The notes: a model not told the origin generated them from the letters alone. A DNA stretch of 64,000 bases from Apoda limacodes (GCA_946406115.1 OX291557.1:17020501-17084500), one strand, 5' to 3'; positions 30,906 through 42,944 are shown, counted from the first letter of the stretch. Numbers and translations are program-made.

Positions 30906-33439
30906 TATGTTTATTAATCTTACCTTCATGAAATTTTGATAAATTTAAAAACAATAGTTTAAAGGTAAATGTATTTGCTAACGAATGCTATTTTTTATTG
31001 GGTTAAAATCTTTTAAAAATATGTATGTATTCCAGAGAAAAATGAATCGAAAATCTACCAAAAGGTATTGGAAAATGATTTATATAGTATTTAAAAACGT
31101 AATTTTCAAAAAAAAAAGCTATTGTAATCTTTAAAGGTAAAGGACTAACTAGCCTGTCTGTTATATTATGCAGTTTCATAATTTAGCTACTGAAAATCAC
31201 CCCTTTTTTTAGCAATGAAATATTTCTAAGGTTATGACTTTTACAGCCAGACTTGAGAATATGACCGGCCCCATTGTAATTTGTTTTAAAGCTTACAACG
31301 GCAATAGTAGCCTAGTAAAACCTAAAAACAATATTTAGGTATTTTTCATTACGAGTGAAACCCTATGTTTTGAAAATTTTGCCAAATTTTTTCAAGAGGA
31401 CGTTATGACATAACTGACTTAACGACGCATGAGAGATAAGTAACATGCTTAAAAAAATTTCAAACACGCGTGTGACATATGCACTGTGATTAACAACAAT
31501 AGGATAGTTAACAAGGTATTTACCTAGTAAAAAAAATACTATTTGTATTCTGAGATACCATGATTGCAAAAATAGCTTGATACACAGTGTTTTCTTTATT
31601 ATAATAAATATTTTGGAAAATTACAAGAAAAAAATAATTATTTGTATTCATTTTTGTTTTGTTTTTATATTTATGATTAAATTTGTTGATGAGAGTATAT
31701 TTCTTGTTACAAATTGGTACTTATGCTACAAATGTCATCATTGTATTTTCTATGTAAATTATGTAAGCTAATGACCTTCTAAGTAGATATACTATGCACG
31801 TCATACAATAACAGCGGCAAAATGTGGGACCGATTTTCACAATATTTAGCTTTAAATTCACATTTAAAAGCTATATTTCTGAAAAATAGGATATCTTATC
31901 ATTTTTTGAAGTCAATAAACTACAAGTTACTCATTACTACCATTTCGAAATGACGTTCTAGTGAAAAGAAACGGTGAAAGAAACGGTGAAAGAAACTCTC
32001 CAGCAAATTTAAAATCACCTAATGCACTTTTCAAATTGCTGTCAGGAGGGTGATCCTCTTGGGCCGGCCATTTTTAGTCTCGCAATTCATCCTATAATCC
32101 AAACTTTGAATTTTAAATTTAATGTTTGGTACTCTTATTTGGATGATTAAAGTCTAGGTGGCAATGAAGATATAGTTCTTTCAGCTACTTACAAATTAAT
32201 TTAATGACATTGGTCTTTAACTTATTTTTTCTAAGTGCGAGATATGTATTTTAGAATACATTCTCGACATAAATTCAATCATAGAGAAATTTAGAAATAT
32301 TGCACCTAATATTAAAATAGTTGACAAAGAGGCTATTCGGCTCTTAGGGTCTCCTGTACTTGAAGATACCTTTGATGTTGACTGCAAAAACACTCAAAAT
32401 GACTTTTAAATTCAGACGGTGGTCAAAAGTGCTTATGGCTGAAATATCGATAAAAACTACTTTTGACTAAAGCCTGCAGTCAAAAGTACCTACTCTTCAC
32501 CGACTACCAGTTAATAATTTCGGTCAAAACTATTAAAATTTAAGTAGGTTATTGAAAATTCCCAGAAAACGCATCTGTGAAGTTTCTTTACGTTTGAGTT
32601 CGATTTTCTTAGAAACATCATAGTAATAGTTTTATCGATGCTAAAAGTATAAACTGCAGGAACTATTGCAGAAACACGTGCTGAATATTTTTTTTTCGGG
32701 AAAATAATATGATTTTATACAAAAACAATAACAAATGTATTTTATTTAACTATTTGTATTCTATTGTTGATCAAGCGAGTGAAGCGAATGAGTTTTAAGA
32801 GGATTTTTTATCGGATTCGCAGCGCGCTCCATACAACAGGATTTTACTCCTATGATGCATATTTAATCCCTCAAACTCAATGTTGTTGTTTTTAACCAGA
32901 CCAGAAAACTTATATCTACGACTGTGGTTTTTCAGTATTACGTTAAATTGTGCAGTTCTAAAATTATTAGAATGCAAAAACTTGTAAATTATGGTCAAAA
33001 CAGGTGCAACTTTGTGCTATACACTATACACTATAACAAAAACGTTTCCAAAAATTTTAAAGAACCACAGACCTAGAAAATATAATAAATTTCCTAAATA
33101 AATAAGTTTTACTGTCATTCTTACTAAATTAAATGAATAAACGGTAAAATTCGAAACACAAATTCGTACATTTTTTTTCTGAACTGTCTATGCAGATGGC
33201 ATTTGCAGCCATTACTGCTTCACCGGAGTTTTGGGGCGAGACTCTGATTACAGATAAGTTTCGTTAAAAGTATTTTGGTGTATAGTTTGTTATTGTAATT
33301 GTTGACGGTTCTTTAAAATACAGTGTTTCAAAGTTAGACGGAGGGAGACCCAATTTTTACTTCCTTTATTTAACTCCTGTTTCCTGTTTTCTTTTTCTTC
33401 TTTTTTTTCCTTCTTTTTTTTCCTTCCATCTTGTGGTGG
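30906..33439. other. Long AT-rich stretch with small repeats
   Basis: A 12-bp unit GAAACGGTGAAA occurs two and a half times at 31968-31998. A repeat with paired AGTCAAAAGTA motifs is listed at 32455. The frames at 31363-31569, 31577-31771 and 32795-32998 are unrecognised. TC-rich low-complexity sequence lies at 33375-33425. Confidence 0.45.
32455..32489. repeat. Hairpin repeat with TACTTTTGACT arms, copy 1
   Basis: TACTTTTGACT and AGTCAAAAGTA form a perfect 11-bp stem around a 9-base loop (AAAGCCTGC). The same stem with loop GATTTTTGC occurs at 35268-35298. Adjacent CGGTCAAAACTATT and GGTGGTCAAAAGTGC blocks suggest a larger, worn element. Confidence 0.8.
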
Positions 33440-34145
33440 AATCTTGCAAGCTTAATTAAACAAACTGCCTGTTATCACCCTTCGATGAAATTTTGCATAC
33501 TTACGAAGCTCGGGTGACAATACAATAATTCCACAGTTACTTTAATCAAACCCCTTCCCAGAGTTGTACCAGGGGTGCAACCTAGAGGTAAAGGTGAAAA
33601 ATTGTCAATTTTTCAAAATGGGTATCCGGAGGTTTTAGTTGTCTTGCACCTGAAGGTGAACATTAGTGTGGAACGTGAAAAATAAATTACTAATTTATAT
33701 CGAACATAATATCGTTCTCCAAGTTCTCATCATCCACGTTATGAAATTTGGGCAATAAACGATAAAAAGTCAATTAAAACTATCACTAAAAAGTATAAAA
33801 TAAAAAAAGGAAAAAAAAAATTCTACTTTGGAAGCCAATCCTAGCAATATGTTAATCTTAGCCAAAAATAATTTAAGCACTTTAAATGCATTTTTGAAGA
33901 TCTATACAATGATACCCCACAAAAAAGTGCGCGATTTTTTTTTTTTAGTTAATGCGTAGAGTTACTACTACAACCGTTCAATATATTTTTTTTTATTTGT
34001 TGAATAATCATTTTAATTTTATGAAAATTTCAGCATTATACCTGTTATGTTTCAAAACAGCCTTTTCAAGGTCGGACAGACAGACAGACAGACAGACAGA
34101 CAGCGTATGCTTAGTAATGAGGTCTTGTAGGGTGCAGAACCCTTA
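33440..34145 (+). repeat. Interspersed repeat with (CAGA)n microsatellite and GGGTTC-type end
   Basis: The 3' end reads AAGGTCGG, seven ACAG-type units (34075-34103), then GCTTAGTAATGAGGTC and GTAGGGTGCAGAACCCTTAA, a degraded form of the right end of repeat A. The upstream part (33480-33760, with GCATACTTACGAAGC and TGTACCAGGGGTGC) seems to be a different repeat, which I cannot name. Confidence 0.5.
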
Positions 34146-34164
34146 AAATTATTAATTAACTAGC

Positions 34165-35175
34165 TTAATTTGGTTATCGACGTGGGATTCTTACGGCAAC
34201 TGCTTGATTATACTAAAGAAGTTTGTTATAGCCAGCTATAGATGTAGTTATGGTTTGTTCGTGGAATAGGTTATAGTGACTCCCGCGAGAACTTAAATTC
34301 TCCAGGATAAAAATAGCTTGTCCTTTTCCGTATCTTCAACTATCGCTGTGCAAAATTTTAGCTCAATTGAACGCTCCGTTACGGCAGGATTTAGTAACAA
34401 AAGTTATAGTTATTCCCGCGGTAAATTTTGAATTTTCGAGGATGAAAAATAGCCTATGTCCTTCCCCGGGATTCAAACTAATTCCATACCAAATTTCTTC
34501 CAAATCGGTTTAGTGGTTCCTGATCCAGCCAGTAGTTGCATCGTAGTTGAGTAACAAAGAACCAAAAATTTAACTTTCGCATTAATAATATTTATAGGAT
34601 AGCTGGTAATTAATGAATTTTACCAGCAGCTCCACACGCCCTAAATTTGATTATCGACGTTAGATTCTTACATCAACTCTTTAATTATACTATTGAGGTT
34701 CGCTATCGCAAGCTACAGTTCGTTTTAGCTCGGTTATAGTTATTCCCACGAGAACTTTTAAACAGGATAAAAATAGCCTATGTCCTTTTCCGTATCTATA
34801 ACTATCGCTGTGCAAAATTTTAGCACCGTTGCGGCAGGATTGAGTTACAAAAGTTATAGTTATTCCCGCGGTAAATTTTGAAATTTTCAATATAAAAACT
34901 ATTATTTGTCCTTCCCCGCGACTCAAACTAAATAGTTTGGTATTCTAAATCGGTTCTGCGGTTAAAGCGTGAAGAGGTAACAGACAAAGTGATTTTCGCA
35001 TTTTATATATATTATATATATATATATATTCGCATATAGTGTCGAGTAGCCTATGTACTTCACCGGGACTCCAAACTATCTCCATACAATATTTCATTTT
35101 AATCGGTTTAGCGGTTAAAGCGTGAAGAGGTGACAGACAGACAGAGTTACTTGCGTATAATATTAGTATGAATTT
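34165..35175 (+). repeat. Two tandem copies of repeat E with an internal third 3' part
   Basis: Copy 1 (34165-34602) and copy 2 (34640 onward) share GTTATCGACGT..GATTCTTAC, TATAGTTATTCCC, CGAGAACTT, GTCCTTTTCCGTATCT, AACTATCGCTGTGCAAAATT, GCGGCAGGATT, and a second TATAGTTATTCCCGCGGTAA block. In copy 2 an AT microsatellite (about 35004-35032) is followed by another 3' section: GTAGCCTATGTACTTCACCG, TCGGTTTAGCGGTTAAAGCG, ACAGACAGACAGAGTTACTT and AATATTAGTATGAA. The offset of about 480 bases and the extra 3' part suggest tandem growth or nested insertion. Non-coding. Confidence 0.85.
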
Positions 35176-35231
35176 TATTAATGTATGACCATGACAAAAA
35201 TGCAAAGCACTATTAACCAATATCTTTTAGA

Positions 35232-35300
35232 CAAAACTACTTTTGACCGACGTCCTCAGTCAATACTACTTTTGACTGATTTTTGCAGTCAAAAGTACTT
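35232..35300. repeat. Hairpin repeat with TACTTTTGACT arms, copy 2
   Basis: ACTACTTTTGACCGACG, then CAGTCAATACTACTTTTGAC and TGATTTTTGCAGTCAAAAGT. The perfect 11-bp stem equals that at 32455; only the loop differs. Confidence 0.8.
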
Positions 35301-35329
35301 TCGTCTGGTTAAGAGTTTTATTATATAAT

Positions 35330-35475
35330 TTTATTATAACATATATAAGAAATAGAAACGGCCCAAGAAAGGAACCCTGTAGAACAGCAATTTAAATGTT
35401 TGATCCAGAAGAGCGCTTCCCATTTATGTTAACTGTCTGAATTCTACTGTCCGGATACGAGCTAATTAGTTTAAG
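35330..35475 (-). pseudogene. LINE reverse transcriptase fragment
   Basis: On the minus strand one frame reads SSYPDSRIQTVNINGKRSSG, then SNI, a stop, and IAVLQGSFLGPFLFLIY. The QGS.LGP.LFLIY motif is a hallmark of non-LTR reverse transcriptases, found shortly before the catalytic FADD-type box. About 45 residues survive, with a single in-frame TAA. It abuts, tail to head, a plus-strand LINE end at 35478. Confidence 0.85.
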
Positions 35476-35477
35476 TC

Positions 35478-35880
35478 TGAGAAGAGACTGCCTCCCTGTG
35501 TGTGTTTTACCGCTTGTATAGTGTAATGTGTCCTGAGGAATTATTCGAAATGATGCCCACGGCTACTTTCTAACATCGCACCGCTTGCCATCGGTAAGGA
35601 ATTTCACACCTTAGAACCTAAATGATCACATACAGTGCGGTTTCAGAGAAACTTCCTCCCGCGACCGCTTAGCTTGTGGAATGAGCTCCCTGCCAAGGTT
35701 TTCTCTAACGACTACAGTATGGGGTTCTTCAACACAGAAGCTATTCGATTTTTGAAGGGTCGGAAACGCGCGAGTTAAGCCCCAGGTGTAGTAAGCGTCC
35801 ATAGCCTGCGGTGACCGCTTACCATTAGGCGGATCGTTAGCTTGTTTGCCACCTTAGCGGTATAAAAAAAATTTGTTCAC
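35478..35880 (+). pseudogene. LINE pol C-terminus and 3' tail
   Basis: The frame gives LPVCVFYRLYSVMCPEELFE then MMPTATF, a stop, HRTACH and further decayed sequence to SYSIFEGSETR. It is joined to GTAAGCGTCCATAGCCTGCG and GTGACCGCTTACCATTAGGC, GCTTGTTTGCCACCTTAG and a final A run (about 35873-35880). This copy shows that the dispersed GTGACCGCTTA tail belongs to this LINE. Several stops. Relatives in the window: 26030, 36790, 55300 (pol) and 3715, 21961 (tail only). Confidence 0.85.
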
Positions 35881-35904
35881 AACTTGCTCAAGATTTATTA
35901 GATG

Positions 35905-36215
35905 ATCGCAAGCGTAATAGTAACGATATCCATGTAAATGTACTAAAACTCAGTATACAATGTCATATACTTTACTATGAGATGTATTTGTTATACACTT
36001 TTAATTTATTTATATTATAATGGTGCCTTGAAACTTTGCATTTTTAGTATGGAATTTAACGTATATAACTTAACCGACTTTTATCAAAACCAAATGCAAA
36101 ACACACATTAACAATTGCTCAAGTGTTGAAACAATGGTCACTTTCAGTTTTTTCACAAAACGTCAACACAAAAACGGCGTCCTTACGCGATATTGCCTAT
36201 ATCTTATGATAACCG
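35905..36215 (-). mobile_element. Family C (TTAA-type) element, minus-strand copy
   Basis: Reverse complement of the element at 51497-52016: GTACTAAA, TGTCATATAC..TACTATGAGAT, GTATGGAATTTAACG, AAATGCAAAACAC, AAGTGTTGAAACAATGGTCA, and AAAAACGGCGT..CGCGATATTGCCTATA. The middle third is missing and the ends are worn. Confidence 0.7.
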
Positions 36216-36789
36216 TAATGAACGTGCAGAATGGTTGTATGGGCTTTCTGGAAATTTTAGGCTTCTAACAATATTTTTATGTCTGTTCTATTACTTCTGC
36301 CACGTACCGTGTCTGTAGTTGTGAACGAAGCATGAAGTACTTGAGTGAACATTACCGAAAGTTAAATTAATTAAGTTTTGTAATGCTGGATCCTATACTA
36401 AAATAATAATCTATTGCGTTATTTAAATTATATAGAATAATATAGATTTTTCTGTACTATGTTATTGATTGATTTTTCTTTAACTAACAATATATTATTT
36501 TATTTTGGGAACAAGCAATAATAAATTAATAGGGGAACCTAGGTCCTAGGAGACCATAAACTATCTGTTTGAACTAGTTGTATGATAGAAATATTTTCAG
36601 CTGAAAGTCTTGGAAAAATATTGCTTTTTCCAAATTATTGATAGTTAAATCAGCATCCATATCACATAACAATATACCATCTCCTCTACCTCTTCTATTG
36701 CCAGCGAAAAAATAGTGTCAGTTAAGCTGTCTTCATTTTCATCGTCTAATCCGTCTACACTATCGTACCTACTGCAAATTGTACAACAT
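36216..36789. other. AT-rich stretch without recognisable genes
   Basis: No frame or repeat recognised. The order of LINE tail, family C copy and a further LINE end around it suggests an insertion-tolerant region. Confidence 0.5.
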
Positions 36790-37005
36790 CCCGTGAACGC
36801 TTGAGTTGTGAAATGAGCTCCCTTCTAAGATTTGTATCTAGGGACTACAGTATGTGGGTCTGCAAGGAAGTAGTGATTAGATTTTTAAATAATTGGCAAC
36901 TTGCGTGTAATGATCTTGGTGGTGCAAGCGTCCATAGGCTATGGTGACCGCTTAACAGTGGGCGGACCGTAAACTTTTTTGCCACATTGGTAGTTTAAAA
37001 AAACC
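36790..37005 (+). pseudogene. LINE pol end and 3' tail, 5'-truncated
   Basis: CCGTGAACGCTTGAGTTGTG with AATGAGCTCCCT aligns with the CCGCGACCGCTTAGCTTGTG block of the 35478 copy (residues around LWNELP in intact relatives), followed by GGCGTCCATAGGC-like, GGTGACCGCTTAACAGTGGG and TTGCCACATTGGTAGTTTAA. Only the last ~40 codons and the tail remain. Confidence 0.75.
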
Positions 37006-37348
37006 TGAACCTTTTTGACTCGTTTCACAACGTTTATAGATACATTACAAACCCTAAACAGGCAACCCTAAAAAGCTATTATAATATTCAAGAACGATAA
37101 AACGATTTTATACTTTACTACATTTCAAACGGTTTAACTCACTCCCCTACCTAACAAACGTACCTAACAAAAGTAGCGTCAATTTGTGTACTCTTCTACC
37201 TTCTGCAATAGACGTGCCTTGAAACGCGAAAAGAACTGATAGTTCCTTAAATAAGTGTTTAAAAAATACCAACTCATCAGCTTTATATACGTTCAAAAAA
37301 GTTTTTTAACTCAACCCCAATGGCGATATTGTACTGAAAATTACTTTT

Positions 37349-37793
37349 TTGGAACACAACATTTATGAATTTTATTGCATATTACATCAATCTTGTATTC
37401 CAAATATGACATTTGATGATTTTCATACATATGTCGCTTCCGACAAATTACAGGAAAACACACAACATCTAATCAAATTCGAAACAACGTATTATTGCGT
37501 GTATTTATCGTTTGATTGCTCTATCCAATATACGGTCCCAAGACAATTCCCTGTCGACTGAAGCCGCCTTAGCGACTCGCGTGCAATCGGACGACGATAC
37601 ACGTGAGATACGTAACAAGGATATATTTGCGTATGAAGAACACGAAATAACTCTGAATTGTGGAAGGAATAAGGCATTCAACCCGCCCCTCCCCCCTTTT
37701 TTACCCCCACAGCCTCCTCGCGACCCTTTTAACTTTCATCTCTGTCGAGTGCTCGGTCCACATACTTTTGTTCTATTTGATCAATGTTATTAA
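37349..37793 (+). other. Two overlapping unassigned open frames
   Basis: Frame 1 (37349-37561, 70 codons) and frame 2 (37512-37793, 93 codons) overlap by 50 bases. Frame 2 ends in a Pro-rich low-complexity part (PPLPPFLPPQPPRDPF). The block 37540-37700 is GC-richer than its surroundings. I see neither a family match nor convincing splice sites, and the overlap in different frames argues against a single ORF. Confidence 0.15.
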
Positions 37794-38379
37794 AATGTCG
37801 CGAACTCCACGATTACAGCCATCTGACTATCATCTTTAGCTGTTGTTCTATGATAATAAGTAACTGTACTGTACTTCTATCCTATAAAGTGAAAATTTAA
37901 TCTATTTTAGTTCCCTATACCTACATTTGGCACGTATCTAAAAGAGCAATTCTATCTTGAGTTCTGTACTTACATACATAACTTACTTACTTGGTCAGCT
38001 CTATTTAGTTGAAATGAAATACTTCTAGTAACTGGGTCACAGGATATATAGAAAGAGTCTCAGCATATCCAAAATACAAGCGGTCGAATAACAAGACAGA
38101 CGGACGAAGAACAACTAATATTTCATATTTACCACCACATAACGACCTGTGAGTGATATTAGTGTTTCTTCTGATTAAAATGTTAAGAATTATCAAGCTA
38201 TTCAGCTTTCATTCATTCAGCATTCATTATAAGCTATTCATGGTTATAATAAGGTATCTCAGAGATTTAAAAGAAAAAAAAACGGTTTAAGTATGAGTGA
38301 GTTACTAATCAAGTGCCAGGTCATCCTGGAAACGGCAAAAGAGGGGTTACAGGAAATTGTAAAAATAAAGTTATTTTTT

Positions 38380-38680
38380 TTAAAGGTTGTAAAAGGACGC
38401 AACTTTATGGTGGAAGCAAAGAAAGTGGAAGAAGTGCAAAAATTTATATACTTTGGATCTTTGTTTACAAGAGACGGAATATGTTATAGTGAAAGAATAC
38501 TGAATGTAAGAAATCATGCTAAATGACAGAAAAAAAGTGTAACATAGGAGTATAGTAATAATGTAGTGGTAGTAAGGTGGTTTGGGCATGTTGAGAGTAT
38601 GAATAAAAGAAGATAGTTGAAAGTAAACAGAACTAATGACAAATTTACAACAGAATTTAAATCGAGTTTCAAGAGTATGA
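38380..38680 (+). pseudogene. LINE reverse transcriptase C-terminal fragment with internal deletion
   Basis: The frame reads EAKKVEEVQKFIYFGSLFTR then DGICYSERILNVRN and stops. This matches the segment E..EEVDKFVYLGSMFTRDGK.D.DI.RRVN of non-LTR reverse transcriptases, where Y.GS is near the thumb. After a jump, another frame gives VVVRWFGHVESMNKRR and a stop, matching LRWFGHVERM.E.RLTK, normally about 90 residues further on. So the piece between them has been lost. A related fragment lies on the minus strand at 54310. Confidence 0.8.
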
Positions 38681-38699
38681 GCTGTTCTACACGATACGA

Positions 38700-40333
38700 T
38701 CAAAATTACTGACCACTGTCACTGATTTTATAATCTTTGATTGTGTAATCAGAGCATAATATTGATAGTTACTAGATCCGCTTGATAGAGATTAGAGATG
38801 TTGTGGTGTATAAAGGCATAATACGTTTCTGACTGACTACCACTTACCATCAGGTAGAATCATCTTTCCCGCGAAAATTTTCCTAGCAACATAACATTAC
38901 TGCCCTGGTGACTTAGTTGAGAGTGATCCATGATACCACCTAGCAAGGGCGTAATTTCGCCCTGTGTAATATGCCCAGGAATATTTATTATTATTCTTAT
39001 CTGTACGACGCGACTTACACGCATTCAGTACGAGGAGTGAGTAGCATAGTCGGTAGCGTCACACGCTATCATCGCCGATGGCAGTAATCACTGCGATCCA
39101 TTATGTTAAAACCGCCCGGGTATAAATTAGTTAAGTAGACGCTTCCGTTAATCGGCGGTTGCGTCGGTGCCGGTCGGTCGGTCTAAATGGATTAATTTAT
39201 ACTTATGATCGAGGACGTTTTCGGTGTCACACGAGGATGGGGTGACTGTTGTCTTGGTATGAGTCTGTTAAACAAACTAACTAAAAAAGGAATACCACTT
39301 ATTTCCAAAGCTCATGATACGACTTATGGTTTATATAAAGCCACTTTAGTCACCTGTCACGCAGGCGGGACTAAAGAAGTAGCTGGTGAAATGGCTGTCT
39401 TTCATATTACCAGTTTGTATAGTGTGTATTCAGGCAGTAGTTAACCCATGTAATGGATTAAAACCGTAAAGTTATACTAGGTAGATATCATACACATGCA
39501 ACCAGTGTTAGATTACGCAACAGAAAATAGGTCGGTAAATTAGGCAACACTGATGTCGAATTAGAACCGAACGATTTTTTACAGTTCATTGGAATTGAAA
39601 ACTTTATTCAGCGTCATTAGAACATAACTACAGACAGTGTTCGTGTTTGTCACTGAAGATGCGATGTCCAGCTGAGACACCTGAGACGCGAAGGCGCATC
39701 GCTCACTGCAATCTGTACATTATTTCTCCATTGTTCGCGTAACGAGCCCCCCAACCTAAGGTGCCACCTACACCCCTTCTTCCTCCCCATTCCTGATCTC
39801 CGGGCGGTGGAACTCCACTCGCGCCTTTCTTTTATCATTCCTCTCTTTATTTCCGAATGCAAATAATCCTCCACACGTGTGAGAACCGAAAGCAATGTTC
39901 TCGCCTCCCAACCCCACCGGGGACCTTGGTGACGCAATCATTTCCTACAACCTTATACAAATGTAGGTAAACTATTTACTTGTAAAAACAAAATTCATAT
40001 TTGAATGTAATTAATTTATTGCGGGAAAAATATAGATTCTTATCTAAATGTATTGTTCTGATTTATGAAACAAATTACTTATTAACCATACTCAAAGATA
40101 TCCAACTTATGTATATATTCAGCACAACTATTGTTTATCAAGACTGAAGTACCGGTGTTATGCCATTAGGTATGTAAAGTTGCAGGCACAGTGTGTCTAT
40201 GTGATGATCCAAAGTCTCGTATTTTTTTTTTCTGTTAGGATTATCGATTTGCACTGTTTCAAAAACTGTTTTTCAAATCGCAGTCTTCACGTTAAAGACT
40301 TTTAGAAAGGTTTTAGAACCAGCCTCTGGTTCG
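38700..40333. other. Stretch with GC-richer patches, no recognised gene
   Basis: The patch 39100-39180 contains CGCCCGGGTATAAATTAG and repeated GTCGGTCGGTC. The patch 39700-39960 contains the POU octamer ATGCAAAT (39858-39865), the palindrome CACACGTGTG with a CACGTG E-box, and pyrimidine-rich DNA. Frames 39205-39444 (plus) and 39650-39937 (minus) are unrecognised. These patches may be conserved non-coding DNA; I cannot test conservation. Confidence 0.35.
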
Positions 40334-40735
40334 GTAACATTTGCCTTAACGCGGTCTTTATAGTTCCAGGTCTCTTAAAAAAGGTTTGGTAGGGGTGGCA
40401 GCACGTAACGTTTTCCTAAACGTGGTCTTCAGTCGCAGTAGTCTCGAAAAATGTTAGATAGGGTGTCACAGCTCGTTACGATTTCTTGAACGGGGTCTTT
40501 AGTCTTTGGACTCTTGTAAAAGATTAGGTAGGGAGGTACGTAAAGTATATAAAGGATGGCTTTACGTAACGTTTGCTTCAACACAGTCTTCGATTCTTAA
40601 AAAAGGTTCGATGGTGGCTAACGCAAAGTTTTTCTATACGCGCTCATCAATCTTAGGACTCGTAAAAAGTTTGATAATAGCTGCGTGTAACGTTTTCCTT
40701 GTTGCTGTAGTGACCCTAAGGGCTCGTCTGCTTTA
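40334..40735 (+). repeat. Degenerate tandem array, about 70-bp units
   Basis: The unit start GTAACGTTTTCC recurs in variants at 40334, 40405, 40475, 40566, 40622 and 40687, each followed by a CGCGGTCTT-like block, a GACTCTTAAAAAAG-like block and GGTTTGGTAGGGGTGG-like sequence. Spacings of 71, 70, 91, 56 and 65 show an old minisatellite with indels. A seventh, weaker unit may precede it at 40290. Non-coding. Confidence 0.85.
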
Positions 40736-42119
40736 ACTATTCACAACCGGTAACATGCACTACAGTTATACAACTTCATTGTTATAGTGTAAATCCAGAA
40801 TATATGCGCTACTTTTTTTAATTTACTTATACCTCCTAACATATTAATAATTAACATGTGATTTTCAAATGTGTACTGACTTTGCCTTTTATTTGATCAC
40901 ATTTTGTAACCTAGTCCATAAACAAACTGTATATTCAGACCTAAAAATAAAACTCTATAAAGGAATAGATGCCTTGCATGCGGTATATAATATATGCCCT
41001 AGACCTATTTCTTTGAAGAGATAAATGCCCATTGCAAGAAAACTGCTGCTGAAAATCATCCACGAAATAAAATCGCTGTCACTATCGTTAAAATACACAA
41101 CCGCACGCGTATTGTAAGGCATTGTTTACACGGCTTATATTTCACACAATTTATTGCACCGAGACGTCCATCCCACTTGGGCGTATATCCCGGACTTACC
41201 CTAATGTAGGTATTTGAAACACAGGAAAAAATACAAAACGATATAATTTTAATTTTTAATCGCCTATTTGAATTGTAAAGAACTGATTACAACAAAAAAT
41301 CTGATTAAAACCATAATAAGTTAATTCCAATCATTTTGATCAATGATTGTGATCGTACCTACTCTAAGTGTGCCCCTGGTTTTATAATCGTCGCGTCCCA
41401 ATCGAGTTAGTCGCGGTCTCTGAGTAGAAGACAAACAGCTCGTTAGGCCTCCGGCTGGCGGAAGGGTGGAGCACTGCGATTCCCAAGAAAAACGCTAAGT
41501 GGGAAATCAATACGTATTAGGCGTGATATTGGGACCACCCGGCCGTCGCAGTATGATGGATGGACGTACAACCTTCTGCCCCAACTTTCATTATGACAAT
41601 ATACAAATTGACGTCCGCTTCCGAAACGCGATAGCACACTGTCACCACTCACATTATGCAAACAAACACGAAAAACTGATCGGTGGCTCACAATTTCAGT
41701 AATAGAAATCTCAATTACGGATATGTTTTTTAGCGTCGCCCATCTATCATATGACGACCTATAAGGTGATTCTGAGATCGACGCATCAAGTAATGGCGGT
41801 GCTTTCTTCGTATGGTACGAATGCTTTATTGAATTGGATCGGTAGGCAAAGCTCACATGACTCCAGATATTGTAAACTATCCCCAACTTGTGAAATTAAA
41901 GTAATATATTAAGGTTGTAGTATATCATCTTTGTTTCTCCATCATTTCGTAGATAATATTATAGAATAAAATCACGCCTGTCTATGGTTTGGTACGTAGA
42001 TACTGAACAAATTTTATTCAGGTTTTCATTAATGAACTCTATACATTTATAAAAAAAAAGTTTGATGTAAAACATCTATTTGCGCGCCTTGGCAGTAAAA
42101 TCGAACCGTATGCCATGAC
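40736..42119. other. Stretch with one long unassigned minus-strand frame
   Basis: 40736-41330 is AT-rich and featureless. 41340-41720 is GC-richer and holds the frame listed next. Confidence 0.4.
41443..41886 (-). other. Longest open frame in the window (147 codons), unassigned
   Basis: The translation is rich in Ser and Arg (for example SISESPYRSSYDRWATLKN) with no motif, signal peptide or membrane segment that I recognise. The locally higher GC content lengthens open frames by chance, and the opposite strand is open over part of it too (41499-41702). No splice consensus bounds it. A conserved non-coding block or a chance frame is more likely than a gene. Confidence 0.15.
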
Positions 42120-42300
42120 GGCAAATGGCGTATACGCTCTCTTATGTCGTCGTGGCCCCTCTGCCGCCGCTCTTGACTCCAATGCGGGTGTGCGTGCGCA
42201 TACAAGACACTCCGTTGCTTCTCTGTTTACTACTATCCGACTACAATATACTCAACAATGTTTCACATCTGCTGGGGGTCCCGTGGCGGCATTTTTTTTT
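42120..42300 (+). repeat. Possible copy of repeat F
   Basis: CTGCCGCCGCTCTTGACTCC followed by AATGCGGGTG resembles 17994-18022 (GGAGCTACTTCTGCTCTTGA, TTCTAATAC). The similarity covers about 35 bases, so the repeat call is tentative. Confidence 0.35.
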
Positions 42301-42944
42301 TAATAAAACCTTCAACATCTTCCTTATCTATTGTAGATGGGCACATATTAATCTAAAACTAAGTATTTTTGAATTTTCTGTATTTAAATAAATTAGAACT
42401 ACAAAAGTAGGTCAACGTAATATTTCTATTTAAGTATATATTGTAATGAATACAAATAATATATTTTAGCATAACATTCTTCTATTGGTATTAAAAAATA
42501 CTTAGCGAGTTTTTTTTTGCCTTAATTGGTATTATTAATTACTAAGTGAGCCCTTTATCTTCATTTACATATAAAAATACAATATAAAAGCAATTGCAGC
42601 GTAATGAAAAAAATCAATGATGTCCTAATTTACTTTTTTAGACAGTACAACTCATATTTTGTGTTTATTGTAAGTAGATACAATAAATATGTTCGTATGA
42701 TGTATTTCTGTCAGGTAGGTAAATAGTTCATTTCATTCGTATAGAGTACGGGGAGCGATGCAACATGAGGCGACACACAAAACCCATTTGCGACGCACCC
42801 ACCTGGGACACTCTGCTACACTGTAATGTATTTACAACTCTTGCTCTTTTGTACTATTTGTACTGACGTATTTTATTGGTTTCTTTCGATACATTTACAT
42901 TTGTACACATAACTCTATTTAGTCGTTAAAATAGGTAAAAAATA

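Noticed and set aside
34075..34103. CRISPR-like or regulatory short repeat
   Set aside because: It is a simple (ACAG)n microsatellite of the kind found at lepidopteran repeat ends; eukaryotic context excludes CRISPR.
37349..37793. Fusion of the two overlapping frames into one gene
   Set aside because: They are in different frames and no splice sites join them in phase.
41443..41886. 147-codon frame as a confident gene
   Set aside because: No motif, no splice support, open frames on both strands in a GC-richer patch. Kept only as an unassigned frame.
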